From Zygaena filipendulae (taxonomy: Eukaryota > Arthropoda > Insecta > Lepidoptera > Zygaenidae), in the NCBI GenBank assembly GCA_907165275.2, contig OU015659.1, positions 10,830,501-10,894,500 on the forward strand: a DNA stretch of 64,000 bases. Reading direction: 5' to 3'. Below are positions 30,794 to 42,189 of this stretch, one piece after another (the first letter of the stretch is position 1; each line of letters begins with the position of its first letter). A program made the translations under genes and the position numbers. The notes below the pieces were generated by a model. It did no database searches. It worked only from the letters and a program-made list of their open reading frames with translations, and was not told the DNA's origin.

Positions 30794-33700
30794 ATGAAAG
30801 ATAACGAAGTTACGAAATTTTTAGTTTCATTTAGCGGGCAAATAGAGTACATTACATTTCCTGGCGGCGTGTTTGATGAAAATTTGTACGTTTTGTACGA
30901 GGTTGTGTGGGGTCCGGACTGGGATCCCGTGTCCGGTCTTACCACGGGTACTAGCCAAATGGCGCGCGCCGGGAATGATCCTGAAAAAGTGGTAATTAAC
31001 ATACCCCTCGATATCGTGTTCGGCAGCACCAATGTTTCGGGATGTGAGTACAAATCCATATAGGCTACACCAGGGCCCTGATTCTCTATGACCATTAGTT
31101 GCTATAACGCGTCACAAAAAAAGAAATACATGTATTACTATACTAGTTGTGCCCCGCGGTTTCACCCGCGTTAATTTCAGAGTTCCCGCGCGAATTCCGG
31201 GATAAAAAGTACCCTATGTGTTAATCTGATGTATAAGCTATATTATTGTAAAGTTTCATTTAAATCCATCCAGTAGGTTTTGCGTGAAAGAGTAACAAAC
31301 ATCCATCCATACATACAAACTTTATAATATCAGTAAGGATAAATAATTTTTTTTTATGTATCGTATGGCATAATAATTATGAGTTATGACACTAGTCCTT
31401 GTATTCTTACTTCTCTTTTCAAACGAACTCAACTTATTTTATAGCATTCCGGACAAATCTTATCCTTACCTATATTTATGAACGTTAAAAATGTATGAAA
31501 TTTAAAAAAAAGTAAGTTTTTGCCGTCTAATACAACTACTACCTATACAAGTACTTAGCTTAGAATTGATCTAAAGTTTTCTAAAGCGATGACATTTCTT
31601 TAAAACAAATGATTTAAAGAATAATTACTTAATAATGCCTATCCATTGATGTACATATTTAGCGTTTAACGCATAACGTGCGTATCTAGGATTGCCACCC
31701 GTACTATACCTATATAATATCGTACCTACTATATTTCAGTCAATTGTACTATATATTAAAAAAAAATAATATCAACTGCCAAAAATGCTGCCTTATGTAC
31801 TTAATTATAAAAAAAAATGTAAGTAGTTTCAATCATTTTTCCCTGCATTTTCCAAAAGTACCTACTATCGGAAAAATTATCTGTATATACCTACCCACAC
31901 ATTATTTTTGTTGAAACATTATTTTATTTAACGTTTGTATTTCTGTTTATTTATGCTATTATTATTATTATTTTTTTCTTCTTTATTAAAGTAAGTAGAT
32001 AGTTTATAATTTGTAATTCAAGGGAATGCTGCTGGCGCCTGAAACATAGTTTAAACTAGTTTAGGCGCTTGTGAACTAATGTAATAAAATAATGGTTTTT
32101 TAAGAAATAAACTTATTACTTATTATAATAATTACTTATTATTACTATATTTTTGTATCTTTTTTCGGAAAAATACTATATTTTTTTCCAAAAAAAGGTG
32201 GCAACCCTAATCCCTATGCGTACCCTACGTTATGGGTATGAAATGTTTGTCACAGTGAACACTAGGAATGCCTAGCGCCAATAAAAAAAAATATAATATA
32301 AAAGATAATATACCAAATCACTACGGGCCCTGAACGTAAGCGTTAAATAAAATCAAGCATGAAGGTATATTAAAAAGGTTTATTATCTAATATATACATA
32401 TAAATCACGTGTCACGTTGTTTGACCGCGATGGGCTCCGAAACTACTGAACGGATTTTGATAAAATTTTGTAACCATTCATAAAATGGTCCAACTTAAAA
32501 GATAGGATAGTTTTTATCCCGGAATTCCCTCGGGAACTGAAGGACATAGAGTATTTTTTTCAGCAACCTCCGTGGGAACTCCGAAATTACCGCGGATGAA
32601 ATCGCGGGGGACAGCTAGTAATCAAATAAAATCCTGTCCAAACAAATAAGTTTTTTTAAAATCCATACCTACTTGTATCTATTAAATTATAAATGCGACA
32701 ATAATTATGTCTGTCTGTGTGTCAACGCTCAATCGAACAGCATGAAACATAATGATATATTTAATACTATAATAAATTATAATAGGTATCATTGACCTAC
32801 ACGTTGTCAGGGATACAACAATAAAGCGTGATTCAATTGCAAACTTAACTAAATCGAGAACATTATGTACCTATTTACTTATTTATTTATTTATTTATTT
32901 ATTGTCAAATATATCGGTGTACCGTGTAAGTCGCCCTGCAGCATTGATAGAAAAGGTTGTATCATTAATTTTACTACTAGTTGACTACTCAGTAGTATTA
33001 CTTACTGATAAAGAGCGTTTTCTACTCCTATATCCAGGGCCACAGCTGGTAATAACAGTGAGGGCCCAGAACGCCATGGCCGGCGACACGCTCCGAGGGT
33101 ACGCGCTGGTCCTCATGCCGCCGACCGCCGGGAGCCGGCGCGGCACGGCGGCCCTGCTGCGGCCGCGGCCCGCCACCGTGCTGGGCGAGTGGCTGTCGTG
33201 GATCACCGGACGCTATCCGGAACTCGCGGACCCTAAGATGTTGGCGTCCGGAAAAGATAACTACTGTAAGCTTGGCTTAGCTAGGGATTTTACGAGTATC
33301 TAGGGAGGGCAGCCGCCCAGCTGAACACACTCATGTTCAATGAGAGACGTATGATGTTTGATGTCATGTGTTTCAGCTTTCACCCGGGGTGATTTCGGAG
33401 TTCCCTCGGGAATTCCGGAATAAAAGTACCCTATAGTAAGTGCTCTAGGTATTCCTGCCAGCGTGTAATGCAAGATTTCGTAGTGATCGGTTCATTAACA
33501 CGTGTAAGCGTAACAAAGTACTTTTTTCAACACTTCCAACAATTATCATTATATTTCACCAATTTACACAAAACCTTGACAAATTATATACCTAAACCTT
33601 CCTCATGAATCACTCTATCTATTGGTGAAAACCGCATGAAAATCCGTTCAGTAATTTTGAGTTTATCGCGAACAGACAGCAAGACTTTGTTTTATGGAGA

Positions 33701-35518
33701 CTTTACTTCGTTCACTTTCCTGTTTACCATAATATTATCACCTCTTATCATTGCCCAATCTTGCTTCTAGAATACTGTAAATTTTCTAGAGCGGGCACTG
33801 CCCACCCTGAACCCCACTGCCCTCCTTATTGCAAATGCAAACGCAGTAGGTACTTACAGAATGTCGGTTTAGAGATAATCGCGATCTAAACAATACATAT
33901 ATCTAATCAAGAAATATCTCGTATATAACTTTTAAAGTGTAATAAGAAACTTTAAATATTTTATTACTTTATTGTAACGTGGTGCTAACGCCCATGGAGG
34001 TAGTAGGTACGTTCTTTTCTTCATCTAAATTCAAAATTAGTTTCTTGAGCATCGGCGTTATTGTTTTGTTTTTCTTTCGGATTCTTTCACGCTGCGTAAA
34101 GCAACCATCGCTCATACGCTGTGATTAAATTCTGATATATATTAATCACGTGTCACGTTGTTTGTCCGCGATGGACTCCGAAACTACTGAACGGATTTCG
34201 ATAAAATTTTGTTACCATTCATAAAATGGTCCAACTTAAAAGATAGGATAGTTTTTATCCCGGAATTCCCTCGGGAACTGAAGGACATAGAGTACTTTTT
34301 TCCCGCCACCTCCGCGGGAACTCCGAAATTACCGCGGATGAAATCGCGGGGGACAGCTAGTTATCTTCTAAATATATATCTAGTCTTAAATACTTGATAT
34401 AATATAATTAAACACCTATAACTTCAATTACGAAAGGAAGCTGTACACAAAATTAACAGCTTCCTTCTTTGGATATCAAAACTATCTTCAATCTATCTAC
34501 AATCTTTACTTGAAACTTGAAAAACTTTGGATCCTCTGCTGTTCCTGTTCTCTTTCTTCTTCCTGTTCTGCGCGTCCTGTGACTCCTGGCCGACGCCATT
34601 GCAGCTTCGGACTCTACTACGGATCGCGAAGCCCAAAACTTACTCTTCTGTACTGATTACACTAAATTATAAATAAACATATGAACTAATGTTGTTTGCT
34701 TATTAAAAAAAATTAAACCGAAAATTTCATCAAACATTTGTTATCCGACATACGGGATCACCCTATATATGCCTAAAATTTATATAAATTTCTCACAAAT
34801 ATTATCTCTCAGATGTCTTTTAAATAAATCTAAATAAAAAAACATAAAAAACATTCATAAGACATCAGTATATTAATGTAGGTAATAAATTCTTTAACGA
34901 TCAATGGCTCAATATTAAAAAAAAAATTGGTAGGTATCTAAGTATAAATTATTCGTTACAATTTTTGGGTTTAGTTCTTTCCATAAAAAAAGTCTACTTA
35001 ACGAGTTAAAGTGCCCATACATAAATTGCATGATTACCTTCTTTATAAAGATATTATGCCTAGTCTTACAACTTAAGTCCCAATGTACCTACTTATCTAA
35101 GCTCTACGCTTTACTAGGTTATTTTATTGTAAACGCCAAGCCTGTAAATAATTTGTTCCGAATTTTCATTTTAATACTTGATTGCAATAGTTTTTTAAAC
35201 TTACATTCGCAGGATTTTGACTCATTTAGTTAAAAAAAAAATTGCAGGCCGCTATAATTTCGAGTCCTAAGCGGACGTGAGATAGTGAGAGTGACTTTGA
35301 TATCCTTTTTTTAAATAGGTTCTACTCAAAAATACTGTTAGAGTGTATCCGCTTTAGTGTTTTTCCAAAAAGTAATGTCTATGAAAAACCTGCTGCTACC
35401 TCTTGTTACAGTATTAAGGACCGAGTCCTACGGCGAAGTTACAGTAAGCTTGTCTATGGTGTCCAAGGATCTGAGGAAGTTGGGTTACGACAACCAACCG
35501 CCGAGTTACGTTCATTAG
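30794..35518 (+). CDS. B9D1: B9D1, B9 domain protein of the ciliary transition zone, 3 exons
   Basis: Exons 30794-31043, 33038-33265 and 35412-35518 join in frame (phase 1 junctions at W84 and L160) to give 194 aa, against 204 in human. The B9 domain fills most of the protein. FSGQIEYITFPG, YEVVWGPDWDPVSGL, SQMA, IPLDIVFGSTN, GWPQL, LRGYALV.MP, WITGRYPELADPK and the final VSKDLRKLGYDN all have direct counterparts in vertebrate B9D1. The protein works with B9D2 and MKS1 in the transition-zone complex that gates ciliary membrane content; in insects this means sensory neurons and sperm. The gene is head-to-head with the TCF20-like gene. Each intron carries Helitrons, including two near-identical copies on either side of exon 2. 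Confidence 0.94.
31143..31339 (-). mobile_element. Helitron in B9D1 intron 1
   Basis: Left end CTAGTTGTGCCCCGCGG with hairpin partner CACCCGCG. Reverse 5' end TCCTTACTGATATTATAAAG at the right, after A. The middle differs from the common subfamily (AGCTATATTATTGTAAAG). Confidence 0.85.
32396..32618 (+). mobile_element. Helitron (CACGTGTCACGTTG subfamily), intron 1 copy
   Basis: A|TCTAATATATACATATAAAT, then CACGTGTCACGTTGTTTG, TTCATAAAATGGTCCAACTT, hairpin CCGCGGATGAAATCGCGG and GACAGCTAG|T. About ten differences by eye from 34131-34360. Confidence 0.9.
32870..32903. repeat. (TTTA)n microsatellite
   Basis: About seven ATTT/TTTA units in B9D1 intron 1. Confidence 0.85.
33375..33520 (-). mobile_element. 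Helitron remnant in B9D1 intron 2
   Basis: GCTTTCACCCGGGGTGATTT, GAGTTCCCTCGGGAATTCCG and AAAAGTACCCTATAG identify the hairpin-side half. The CTAG end and TC end are gone. Confidence 0.75.
33590..33700 (-). mobile_element. Helitron remnant of the CTACATAGTATAAAA subfamily
   Basis: CCTTCCTCATGAATCACTCT, TTGGTGAAAACCGCAT and CGCGAACAGACAG match the bodies at 26063-26265 and 63210-63403. Termini missing. Confidence 0.7.
34131..34360 (+). mobile_element. Helitron (CACGTGTCACGTTG subfamily), intron 2 copy
   Basis: Same structure and orientation as 32396-32618, ending GACAGCTAG|T. The 5' end is TCTGATATATATTAATCACG. Confidence 0.88.
34432..34471. repeat. 10-bp hairpin in B9D1 intron 2
   Basis: AAGGAAGCTG and CAGCTTCCTT form perfect arms around a loop of about 13 bp. 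No flanking repeat identified. Confidence 0.6.
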
Positions 35519-35645
35519 ACAGGAAATAATGACATACAAGTCCACATTACGGCACGACGCACACGAGGCATCTTGGATGATGACGCTTTGAAGTTTGCCC
35601 ATGGAGGTTGTAAGAAGCAACTGTGAAAAATATTTTTTATGATTT

Positions 35646-35651
35646 AATAAA
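35646..35651 (+). terminator. AATAAA polyadenylation signal of B9D1
   Basis: AATAAA lies 128 bp after the stop codon and is followed by a T-rich stretch (GCTTTTTTTG). Confidence 0.7.
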
Positions 35652-35819
35652 GCTTTTTTTGTATATTGGATTGTTTTTAAATTTTCTGCGTAAACTGTGT
35701 ACAATCTCAGAGTCAACGTCGCGTCGATATAAATATAGGTAAACAAACAAGTTTAATATTATTAAAATTAAATACAAGACAACTATTCTCCCTCGAACCT
35801 TTTTTGTTTGAATCTACTT

Positions 35820-36050
35820 TCTTTAAACGAGCAATTCTCGTATATACATATATGTATACCTACATTTATATGTACAATAATCTGAATCTCGGAAATGGCT
35901 CCAACGATTTTCATGAAATTGTGTTTAGCTAGATTTAATTTTTTGGAAAACGTCGTTTTGTCCGTCTTTTCAGGCAATGAAAAATTAGTGTTAGGTATTA
36001 GGCATTGCTTTTCTACTCAACGAGCGAAGCTCGATCGCCCAGATTTATAA
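35820..36050 (-). repeat. Dispersed repeat X, uninterrupted copy
   Basis: Reverse reading gives CGAGCTTCGCTCGTTGAGTA, TTTTTCATTGCCTGAAAA, ACAAAACGACGTTTTCC, GGAGCCATTTCCGAGATTCA and finally GAGAATTGCTCGTTTAAAG. It is the intact comparison for the copy at 9405-10145 that a Helitron split. Confidence 0.7.
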
Positions 36051-36394
36051 TTTAATTAATCGTAGAGAAAACATAAGAGCAAGTAATCACTAGATCACTA
36101 CAGTAAAGTTTTCGTGTCGTTTGTTTTCTTCATAAAAGATACCTATATGTAAACTTGTCTGACGTCTGTGTTCCTAACGAGTGACGTCATTCGCTGTAAA
36201 GGATGTTTCGTGGAACAGATGTGGAACAGATTAAAAAAATCGGATTAAAAGCTTGTGAAATCCTTTATTAATTCGCAGAAATGTTGGAGGGAAGATAGTT
36301 TTGATTTTAGACAGACATAGACGGGGACACGTTTTACAATAATTATAAACCTGCATTTGGTGCTTTAAACCATTAGGTTGGTAGATAATGACCT

Positions 36395-36510
36395 CTTTCT
36401 TGCAATGGTCACTTTCCTAAAATTACCTCTTTCCTAAAATGACCACTTTCCTAAAATGACAATTATCCTAAAATTATCACTTTACTAAAACGTCACTATC
36501 CTAAAACGTC
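36395..36510. repeat. Tandem CACTTTCCTAAAATGAC repeat
   Basis: About seven imperfect 16-17 bp units with the core CCTAAAA and alternating TGAC/CACTT spacers. Later units read CACTATCCTAAAACGTC. Confidence 0.8.
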
Positions 36511-36869
36511 GTAACTTATTGAGATAGAAAAGTACGGGAGTGCGTCATCATCAAAAGTTTTGGTTTTGGTAAGATATTATAATTGTAGGTATTAATTTTA
36601 ATTTATTTTTAATATTAGCATAATAAATACCTAATCATAATAATAATAATTTGAATTCCAATTACTAAGATTTGACCTGTTCCATTCAAGCGAAATTATA
36701 TTCTTGACCATTCATTATGAACTGCACCTATTATTATTAAATAGTTTAAATACCATGACATTATTATTACTAATCATTATAATTGACTTGTAATTTATTA
36801 ATTTAAAAATACCTATGTATTAATTGTATATAACGCGTTGGTCTTGACTGTAATGTTATATTAATATGT

Positions 36870-36897
36870 TATTGTGAAATAAATAAATAAATAAAGA
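36870..36897. repeat. (AAAT)n tract, probable retroposon tail
   Basis: GTGAAATAAATAAATAAATA resembles similar tails at 40258 and 59567; no element body is recognisable upstream. Confidence 0.5.
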
Positions 36898-36984
36898 GAA
36901 CGTTGATGATTTCATTGTTAAGGATTGTTTTCTGTTCATCTAAATAATTATGTAAGAAAAGTTTATAAGTAACTTGAATGTTAT

Positions 36985-37065
36985 ACTCGTGGAATACTTT
37001 TTATTTCGGAATTCTGAAATTTACGCTGATTAACCCGCGCGGCGAGAGGAACGGTCTTAAGATCT
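36985..37065 (+). mobile_element. Helitron remnant, hairpin side
   Basis: GTGGAATACTTTTTATTTCG, GAATTCTGAAATTTACGC and CCCGCGCGG are degraded but in the family order; no CTAG. Confidence 0.5.
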
Positions 37066-37782
37066 TTGGGACCTCTGAACTGATTTTAAAAATGATAAGA
37101 AACTATACCGCAATGAATGAATGAATATTTTTCAAATTATTGATATTATAATGTTTTATTGTATTTTCCTCGCCATTACTCACGTACCTACTACATATAT
37201 TATTGAAAAATATATAGTTAGGTAGGATTAGATGAAAGGGAACGGTTTTCCCTTCCCATTTTGACGTGTGAGGCCACACGCAAATGGTATTCATCGATTA
37301 CGTAGGTACCTACGTACTGCAGGTACTGTATCATCGATTTAAATGTTTTTTGCGGTTTCGAATTTTCAGTAATCTAGCTAACATGCCGTGTGTAGTGAGT
37401 CAGCCAAGATCGAAAGGCAAAAGGGCAATAACACCAGTCATGCCTTGGTTTACACTTCACACGAACCATATCGGACTACTTTCGACCTCCCCCCCCATAA
37501 CATGAAATCTATTTAACCGTTTTTCATTAGTTTGAGAAAATTTTAAGAAATTTTGTTTTATTTTATTGTATTTTTTGCAACTCAATAGTGCAGATGATCT
37601 TTATTCTTTGATTATTTGGAGTTAGGTTGAAGTTCAGTTTGATAAGTTTCACTTTTTCTGAACTTTCACTTTCAACTTGGACATCATTGTACGTCCAAGG
37701 TACATCATTCGCCATAATTTTTTTTTTTGCCCGATCATTGATATAATTTTTTACTTGTTTTATTTATGGTTTATTTTTAAAA

Positions 37783-37880
37783 TCCTTACTAATATTATAA
37801 ACGCGAAAGTTTGTATTTATGGATGTATGGAAGGATGTTTGTTACTCTTACACACATACATACATACCATACAACAGTAA
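37783..37880 (+). mobile_element. Helitron 5' fragment
   Basis: A|TCCTTACTAATATTATAAAC with GCGAAAGTTTG and GGATGTTTGTTACTCTTACA; the hairpin half is missing. Confidence 0.7.
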
Positions 37881-37996
37881 TTCTTGCGCTATTCAAACTT
37901 GATACTCTTTCAAGTGTTTGTTTGTCCTCTTCATTTTCTAGTGAATTAGTGAGACAGATAATGATTTGAGGGCGTTACAAGATTGACTGGCGTTTA

Positions 37997-38212
37997 TCCT
38001 ACTAATATTATAAATGTGAAAGAGTGGATGTTTGGATGTTTAGATGTTTGGATGTTTGTTACTCAATCACGCAAAAACGACTGAACGGATTTGGATGAAA
38101 TTTGGCATGCACGTTGTCAGGGGTTACAGAGAAGGACATAGGGTACTTTTTATCCCGGAATTCCCGCGGGAACTCCGAAATGACCGCGGGTGAAACCGTG
38201 GGGCACAGCTAG
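37997..38212 (+). mobile_element. Full-length Helitron with internal GGATGTTT repeats
   Basis: A|TCCTACTAATATTATAAATG ... CCGCGGGTGAAACCGTGGGG ... CACAGCTAG|T. GGATGTTT is iterated four times near the 5' end, making this copy longer than most (216 bp). Confidence 0.92.
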
Positions 38213-38486
38213 TATAATATAAACACTGGTTTATATAAATACGGGTCCCATAGATTTCCAGAGGTCTTATCGTCACTGAGTCGCCGTCGGGTCTATTACC
38301 TACCATTTGCGAGGTCTTTCTTGATAACTGACAATTGGCATAGGTAGGTACATATACTACATATCAATTGGAATCTACCGCGGGTAACATGAAGAATTTT
38401 CACCCCAGAAAAATCATGAATACAATCCCAAAAATTTCACGCGGGTGGTGCAGGTGGTACCACGAGTCGCGACAAGCAGCTAGCTA

Positions 38487-38622
38487 TCCTCACTAATATA
38501 ATCTATACATATAAAATGCTTTATATATATAGATTATATAGATTATAAAATGCAAAGTTTGTATGGAACAATTCCGCGGGAACTTCGAAATTATCGCGGG
38601 TGAAACCGCGCGGGACAGCTAG
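38487..38622 (+). mobile_element. Short Helitron, first of a back-to-back pair
   Basis: A|TCCTCACTAATATAATCTAT, then TGCAAAGTTTGTATGGAACA, hairpin CGCGGGTGAAACCGCGCGGG and GACAGCTAG at 38622. Its 3' half matches the element at 52210-52446. Confidence 0.8.
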
Positions 38623-38818
38623 TCATAATATAAATACGAATGTGAGTTTGTTTGTTACGCTTTTACGCTTTAACTACTCGACCAATCATCATGAAACTTT
38701 GCATACACGTTGTCAGGGGTATAGAAAAGAATAAAGGGTAATTTTTATTCCGGAATCCCCGTGGGAACTCCGAAATTAACTCGGGTGAAACCGTTGAACC
38801 GCTGCAGGAAACAGCTAG
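38623..38818 (+). mobile_element. Helitron directly abutting the previous one
   Basis: Begins TCATAATATAAATACGAATG with no base between it and the preceding CTAG. Runs through GCATACACGTTGTCAGGGGT and ends AACAGCTAG|T. The hairpin contains an insertion. Confidence 0.8.
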
Positions 38819-38891
38819 TATTTTTTTAAATTGTGTTTTATGGCTAAAAGGTTTTTTGGCATTTTTACCCATCTTTTCCAATAATCTAAAC

Positions 38892-39373
38892 CAGGGGTAG
38901 GCAACCCGAGGCCCGCAAGCTACAGTGCGACCTTCACAAGTTAGAGTCACAACGCCGCCGCTCCGCAGGTATTAATCAAAAACACTTACGTACAAAAATA
39001 AGTTTGGTAGTACATATGTATGGTGTGAGCTGACTTTTTTTCAATCCTTAACAACTATCGATAAACAAGCATTATTCTCGATTGACCGAAGAATATTCAG
39101 ATATGATAGTTACCTCCTGCACGTTTCTACGCGTCTAAAATGGAAGCAGACTTAAAAAATTTCAACTTCAAACATCGCAATAATTGCGTCTAACTTTATT
39201 TTGTACCTATTATAATACGTTAAAATGATAGTAGGTAACAATAAATATGTTTAAAAATGCAAAAAATAGTTTTATCTAAAAAAAAACTGTGTTAATTCGT
39301 TGAAAATATGTGGCCCGCACCAATATATCCTCATAAAATATTTGACCCTTTTGTAAAAGGTTTCCGACCCATG
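38892..39373. mobile_element. hAT-like element with degenerate TIRs and 8-bp duplication
   Basis: CAGGGGTAGGCAACC opens at 38892 and GGTTTCCGACCCATG closes at 39373, an imperfect inverted pair. Flanking octamers ATCTAAAC (38884) and ATCTAAGC (39374) match at 7 of 8. GGCCCGC appears near both ends. Non-coding interior of 482 bp. Confidence 0.75.
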
Positions 39374-39381
39374 ATCTAAGC

Positions 39382-40439
39382 TATACCTACCTAGACTAGA
39401 AAGGATCTGTCCTTGAGCCACTTGGTTCGATAGGTAACTACTGTAACATCCCTATTAATATACAAAACATTCTATCGAAGTTGGTATTTCGATTGTTTAA
39501 AAATGCCATAATTAATTGATGATAGCAGAAGTAAGTCAAGGTATCACTTTGTCTATGTTTCTAAGATTAGAGTTGTGCCTGCTATATTTATCTACTTACC
39601 TTAGAATAATTAGTAAAGTAAATTTCACGCTACGGCTCTAAGATTTTTGAGACATCAAAAACTTTCACGGACTTGCGCAGAATTAGCTTATAATATAAAA
39701 CCCCATTAGGTACCTAGGTACTTACTTTTCCCGTGGATTTTCCAAAAATGTTAGATATTCCTGACAAACCTATAGCGAACACACCAAGCATAAACCGGTG
39801 AAACGAATAGAAGCGTTTCCAATTGATGCTCCATTAAATACATACCGTAGATTAATTACATATTATCTATCTTCCATGAAGTTCTGTGGCGTCAAGGATA
39901 ATCTATATACCTACCAACTCTTACATTTTATTCTACTTGTGCTAATGAACTACTTTCTCATAGTTTCCCCTATAATATGTTTCAGATGTCATGAAACTAA
40001 TGCATGTGTCGTGGTCACATCTAAGAATTGTTATATACCTACATGATGTGGCCGACCATTTCACGAAATGAAACCATTAATTAGTACCTAAATCAAAAGT
40101 ATGTAGTTACAGGAATTAGTAGTTGATTTTAAGATTAGAACAAAAATAATAAGACCAATACGTGTAATTATGATGTGTTTGTCTGAAATCGGCGGGATTG
40201 GAATAGATGGAATTTTTTAAACAAAAAGAAGGGAAACCTTATGTTACTTAATGGATGTGCAATAAATAAATAAATAAATAAAATACATGATTTGAATAAA
40301 TTAAAAATAATAATGATTGCCAGATTGGAATAAAAAAATACTTACAGCAAAAATGTAATAAAAATGAAGCATGATATTAAAACGTGTAGCATATCGTCGC
40401 CTTCTTCTATCTGAAAAATTCGGCGTAAACAGAGGTGTT
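39382..40439. other. Intergenic spacer
   Basis: No gene recognised. An (AAAT)n tail with GTGCAATAAATAAATAAA near 40258-40283 suggests a truncated retroposon. Confidence 0.35.
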
Positions 40440-40800
40440 CAGAATCTAGTCTCCTGGTTTTGGATAACATGCAGAGCATCGTACTTTTTCAGGGAGGTTT
40501 TTTGACGGAAATCAAAGATGGCGGATCGGTGATTTATTTTTATGTCAATAAAAAATGGTTAAAAATTGTTGGTGTGGACAATAATTTTCACAGTGACTGT
40601 TTTTTATGTGCTCAGGAAGATATAGGTATGACATTTCGAGCCGATTTCTTGGATTTATAACTAACTGTTATAGAATATATTTAATTAGAGAATTTGACAT
40701 GCAAATAGATTTTATGATTATAGTGGATAATGTGTTCAGGATTGCTTTTTTTGTGTAAATGTAAAATTATGGCAATAAAATATTTTATTATTATTATTAT
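40440..40800 (+). other. Unidentified short frame ending in an (ATT)n tail
   Basis: A 66-codon frame (40460-40660) matches nothing I recognise. The segment ends GGCAATAAAATATTTTATTA then (TTA)n, as many insect non-LTR 3' ends do. A truncated retroposon is more likely than a gene. Confidence 0.3.
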
Positions 40801-41529
40801 TTCATTATTTCATTTCCTCCAAGAGCTCCGAGAAAGATCTTGCAAGCTATAGTACCGTGGCTTGCAAGTTCAAACCGTACAACAAAGCATTTTAATAGAA
40901 AATACATTGATCTAATTAATTTTACTTGAAACTGGCTAAATGCATTAAGCGAAAGTCCATAAAAAAGAAGAAAGATGAAGAAGAAAACTCCAAGAGCAGT
41001 GTCAGTCATCAGTGTAGATAGAGTAGAGTAGAGATCCAGGCTAGCGACACTCCCTTGAACCAAAAATTACTATGGATTTATGCGCGAACTTTTTTACCAA
41101 CTTTGGAATACTTAACCAAATTTCTATGACCGCTTCATACATTGCATTGGTATGGTTGGCACAAAATGCTTTCATAGATCGGATCAGCGATTAGTATGGA
41201 AGTGCCTACTCTTAAAACGTAGTGATTATTTGCTCAGTGTTCAGATCCATTTCCATTTAAATTAAATATATTGATTAAAATAGAATGACGTTTACCTATG
41301 ACTATTTATTATTATTAATTATTATTATTTTGCATACAGCGGGGTTCGCCACCACACACGTCTGAAATTACAAATATACGTATATAATTAAGTACGTATA
41401 TCTACTGTGGGTTTTTTTTCCAATAAGTCCACTAATCACGTATACCAAATACGTGATTAGTGATGTTGTTTAAAGTATTATATTTATTGGTTTTCCGCTC
41501 TTAGAGTATGCGTTAAAATATATTTCGCG

Positions 41530-41780
41530 TATAAAAGGGTGTGTTTTTATATAGCGGGCGCAAACGCATATCCGCGCTCTATCATTGAAGATCACCACAG
41601 TCATATCGCGCCGTTCGAACGCGAAGCATATTGTTGCTGCCGATCACGAATTAGAAACAATGTCGATACGACATCACGACTGTCGATAAATTTATTGAGG
41701 ATATTTTTTTTTATTATCACAAAAGTGTTGCAGTACCCGAGAGCTAATCAAGTTTAAAAAATTGCGGAAAATACTTCAAG
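41530..41780 (+). promoter_or_regulatory. Candidate TATA promoter and non-coding first exon
   Basis: TATAAAAG lies at 41530-41537, with likely initiation about 30 bp on. The following 220 bp is GC-richer than its surroundings and ends ATACTTCAAG|GTAACGT, a good splice donor (GT at 41781). No gene with a missing first exon lies nearby on this strand except trehalase, whose coding exon opens right after an acceptor at 60973. The link is speculative. Confidence 0.35.
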
Positions 41781-42189
41781 GTAACGTAACTTTTTAATTT
41801 TTTTTTGAATCGTTATTGTTCGATCGGCATTGTAATGTTTTCATACGACTTTAAAATTACCTACTTTATTTAAAAAAGAACCGCGGCCGCAGTATTTCAA
41901 TTAATTAATTCCTGGGCGATTATTTTTAATAGTTAAACTTTGTTGCATATTTTTATATCTAAGTATTTCTGTCATGCCGAATAAAGATATTATGTCTATT
42001 TCTAATAAACATAATTAATCTTTTTTTCTGATGTTGCCAATACCAAAATTAAATTATTACTAATTTAAATTTAATGTTACTACAATTTTTTCGGGTTCGG
42101 CAATATCGGAAAAATAGTAGTGAAATTGTATTATTTACACACATCACATAAATAAATAGAAGCCGTAGCGTGAAAAATTGACCGTCTAA

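Noticed and set aside
32985..33206. 73-codon minus frame
   Set aside because: Antisense shadow of B9D1 exon 2.
37381..37505. Frame beginning MPCVVSQPRSKGK
   Set aside because: Resembles nothing convincingly; could be chance. No splice partners found.
37997..38212. Helitron copies as a CRISPR-like or satellite array
   Set aside because: Copies are dispersed, in both orientations, with element-specific ends and no regular spacers.
40460..40660. 66-codon frame MDNMQSIVLFQ...
   Set aside because: No recognised domain and followed by a retroposon-like tail; kept only as an unidentified segment.
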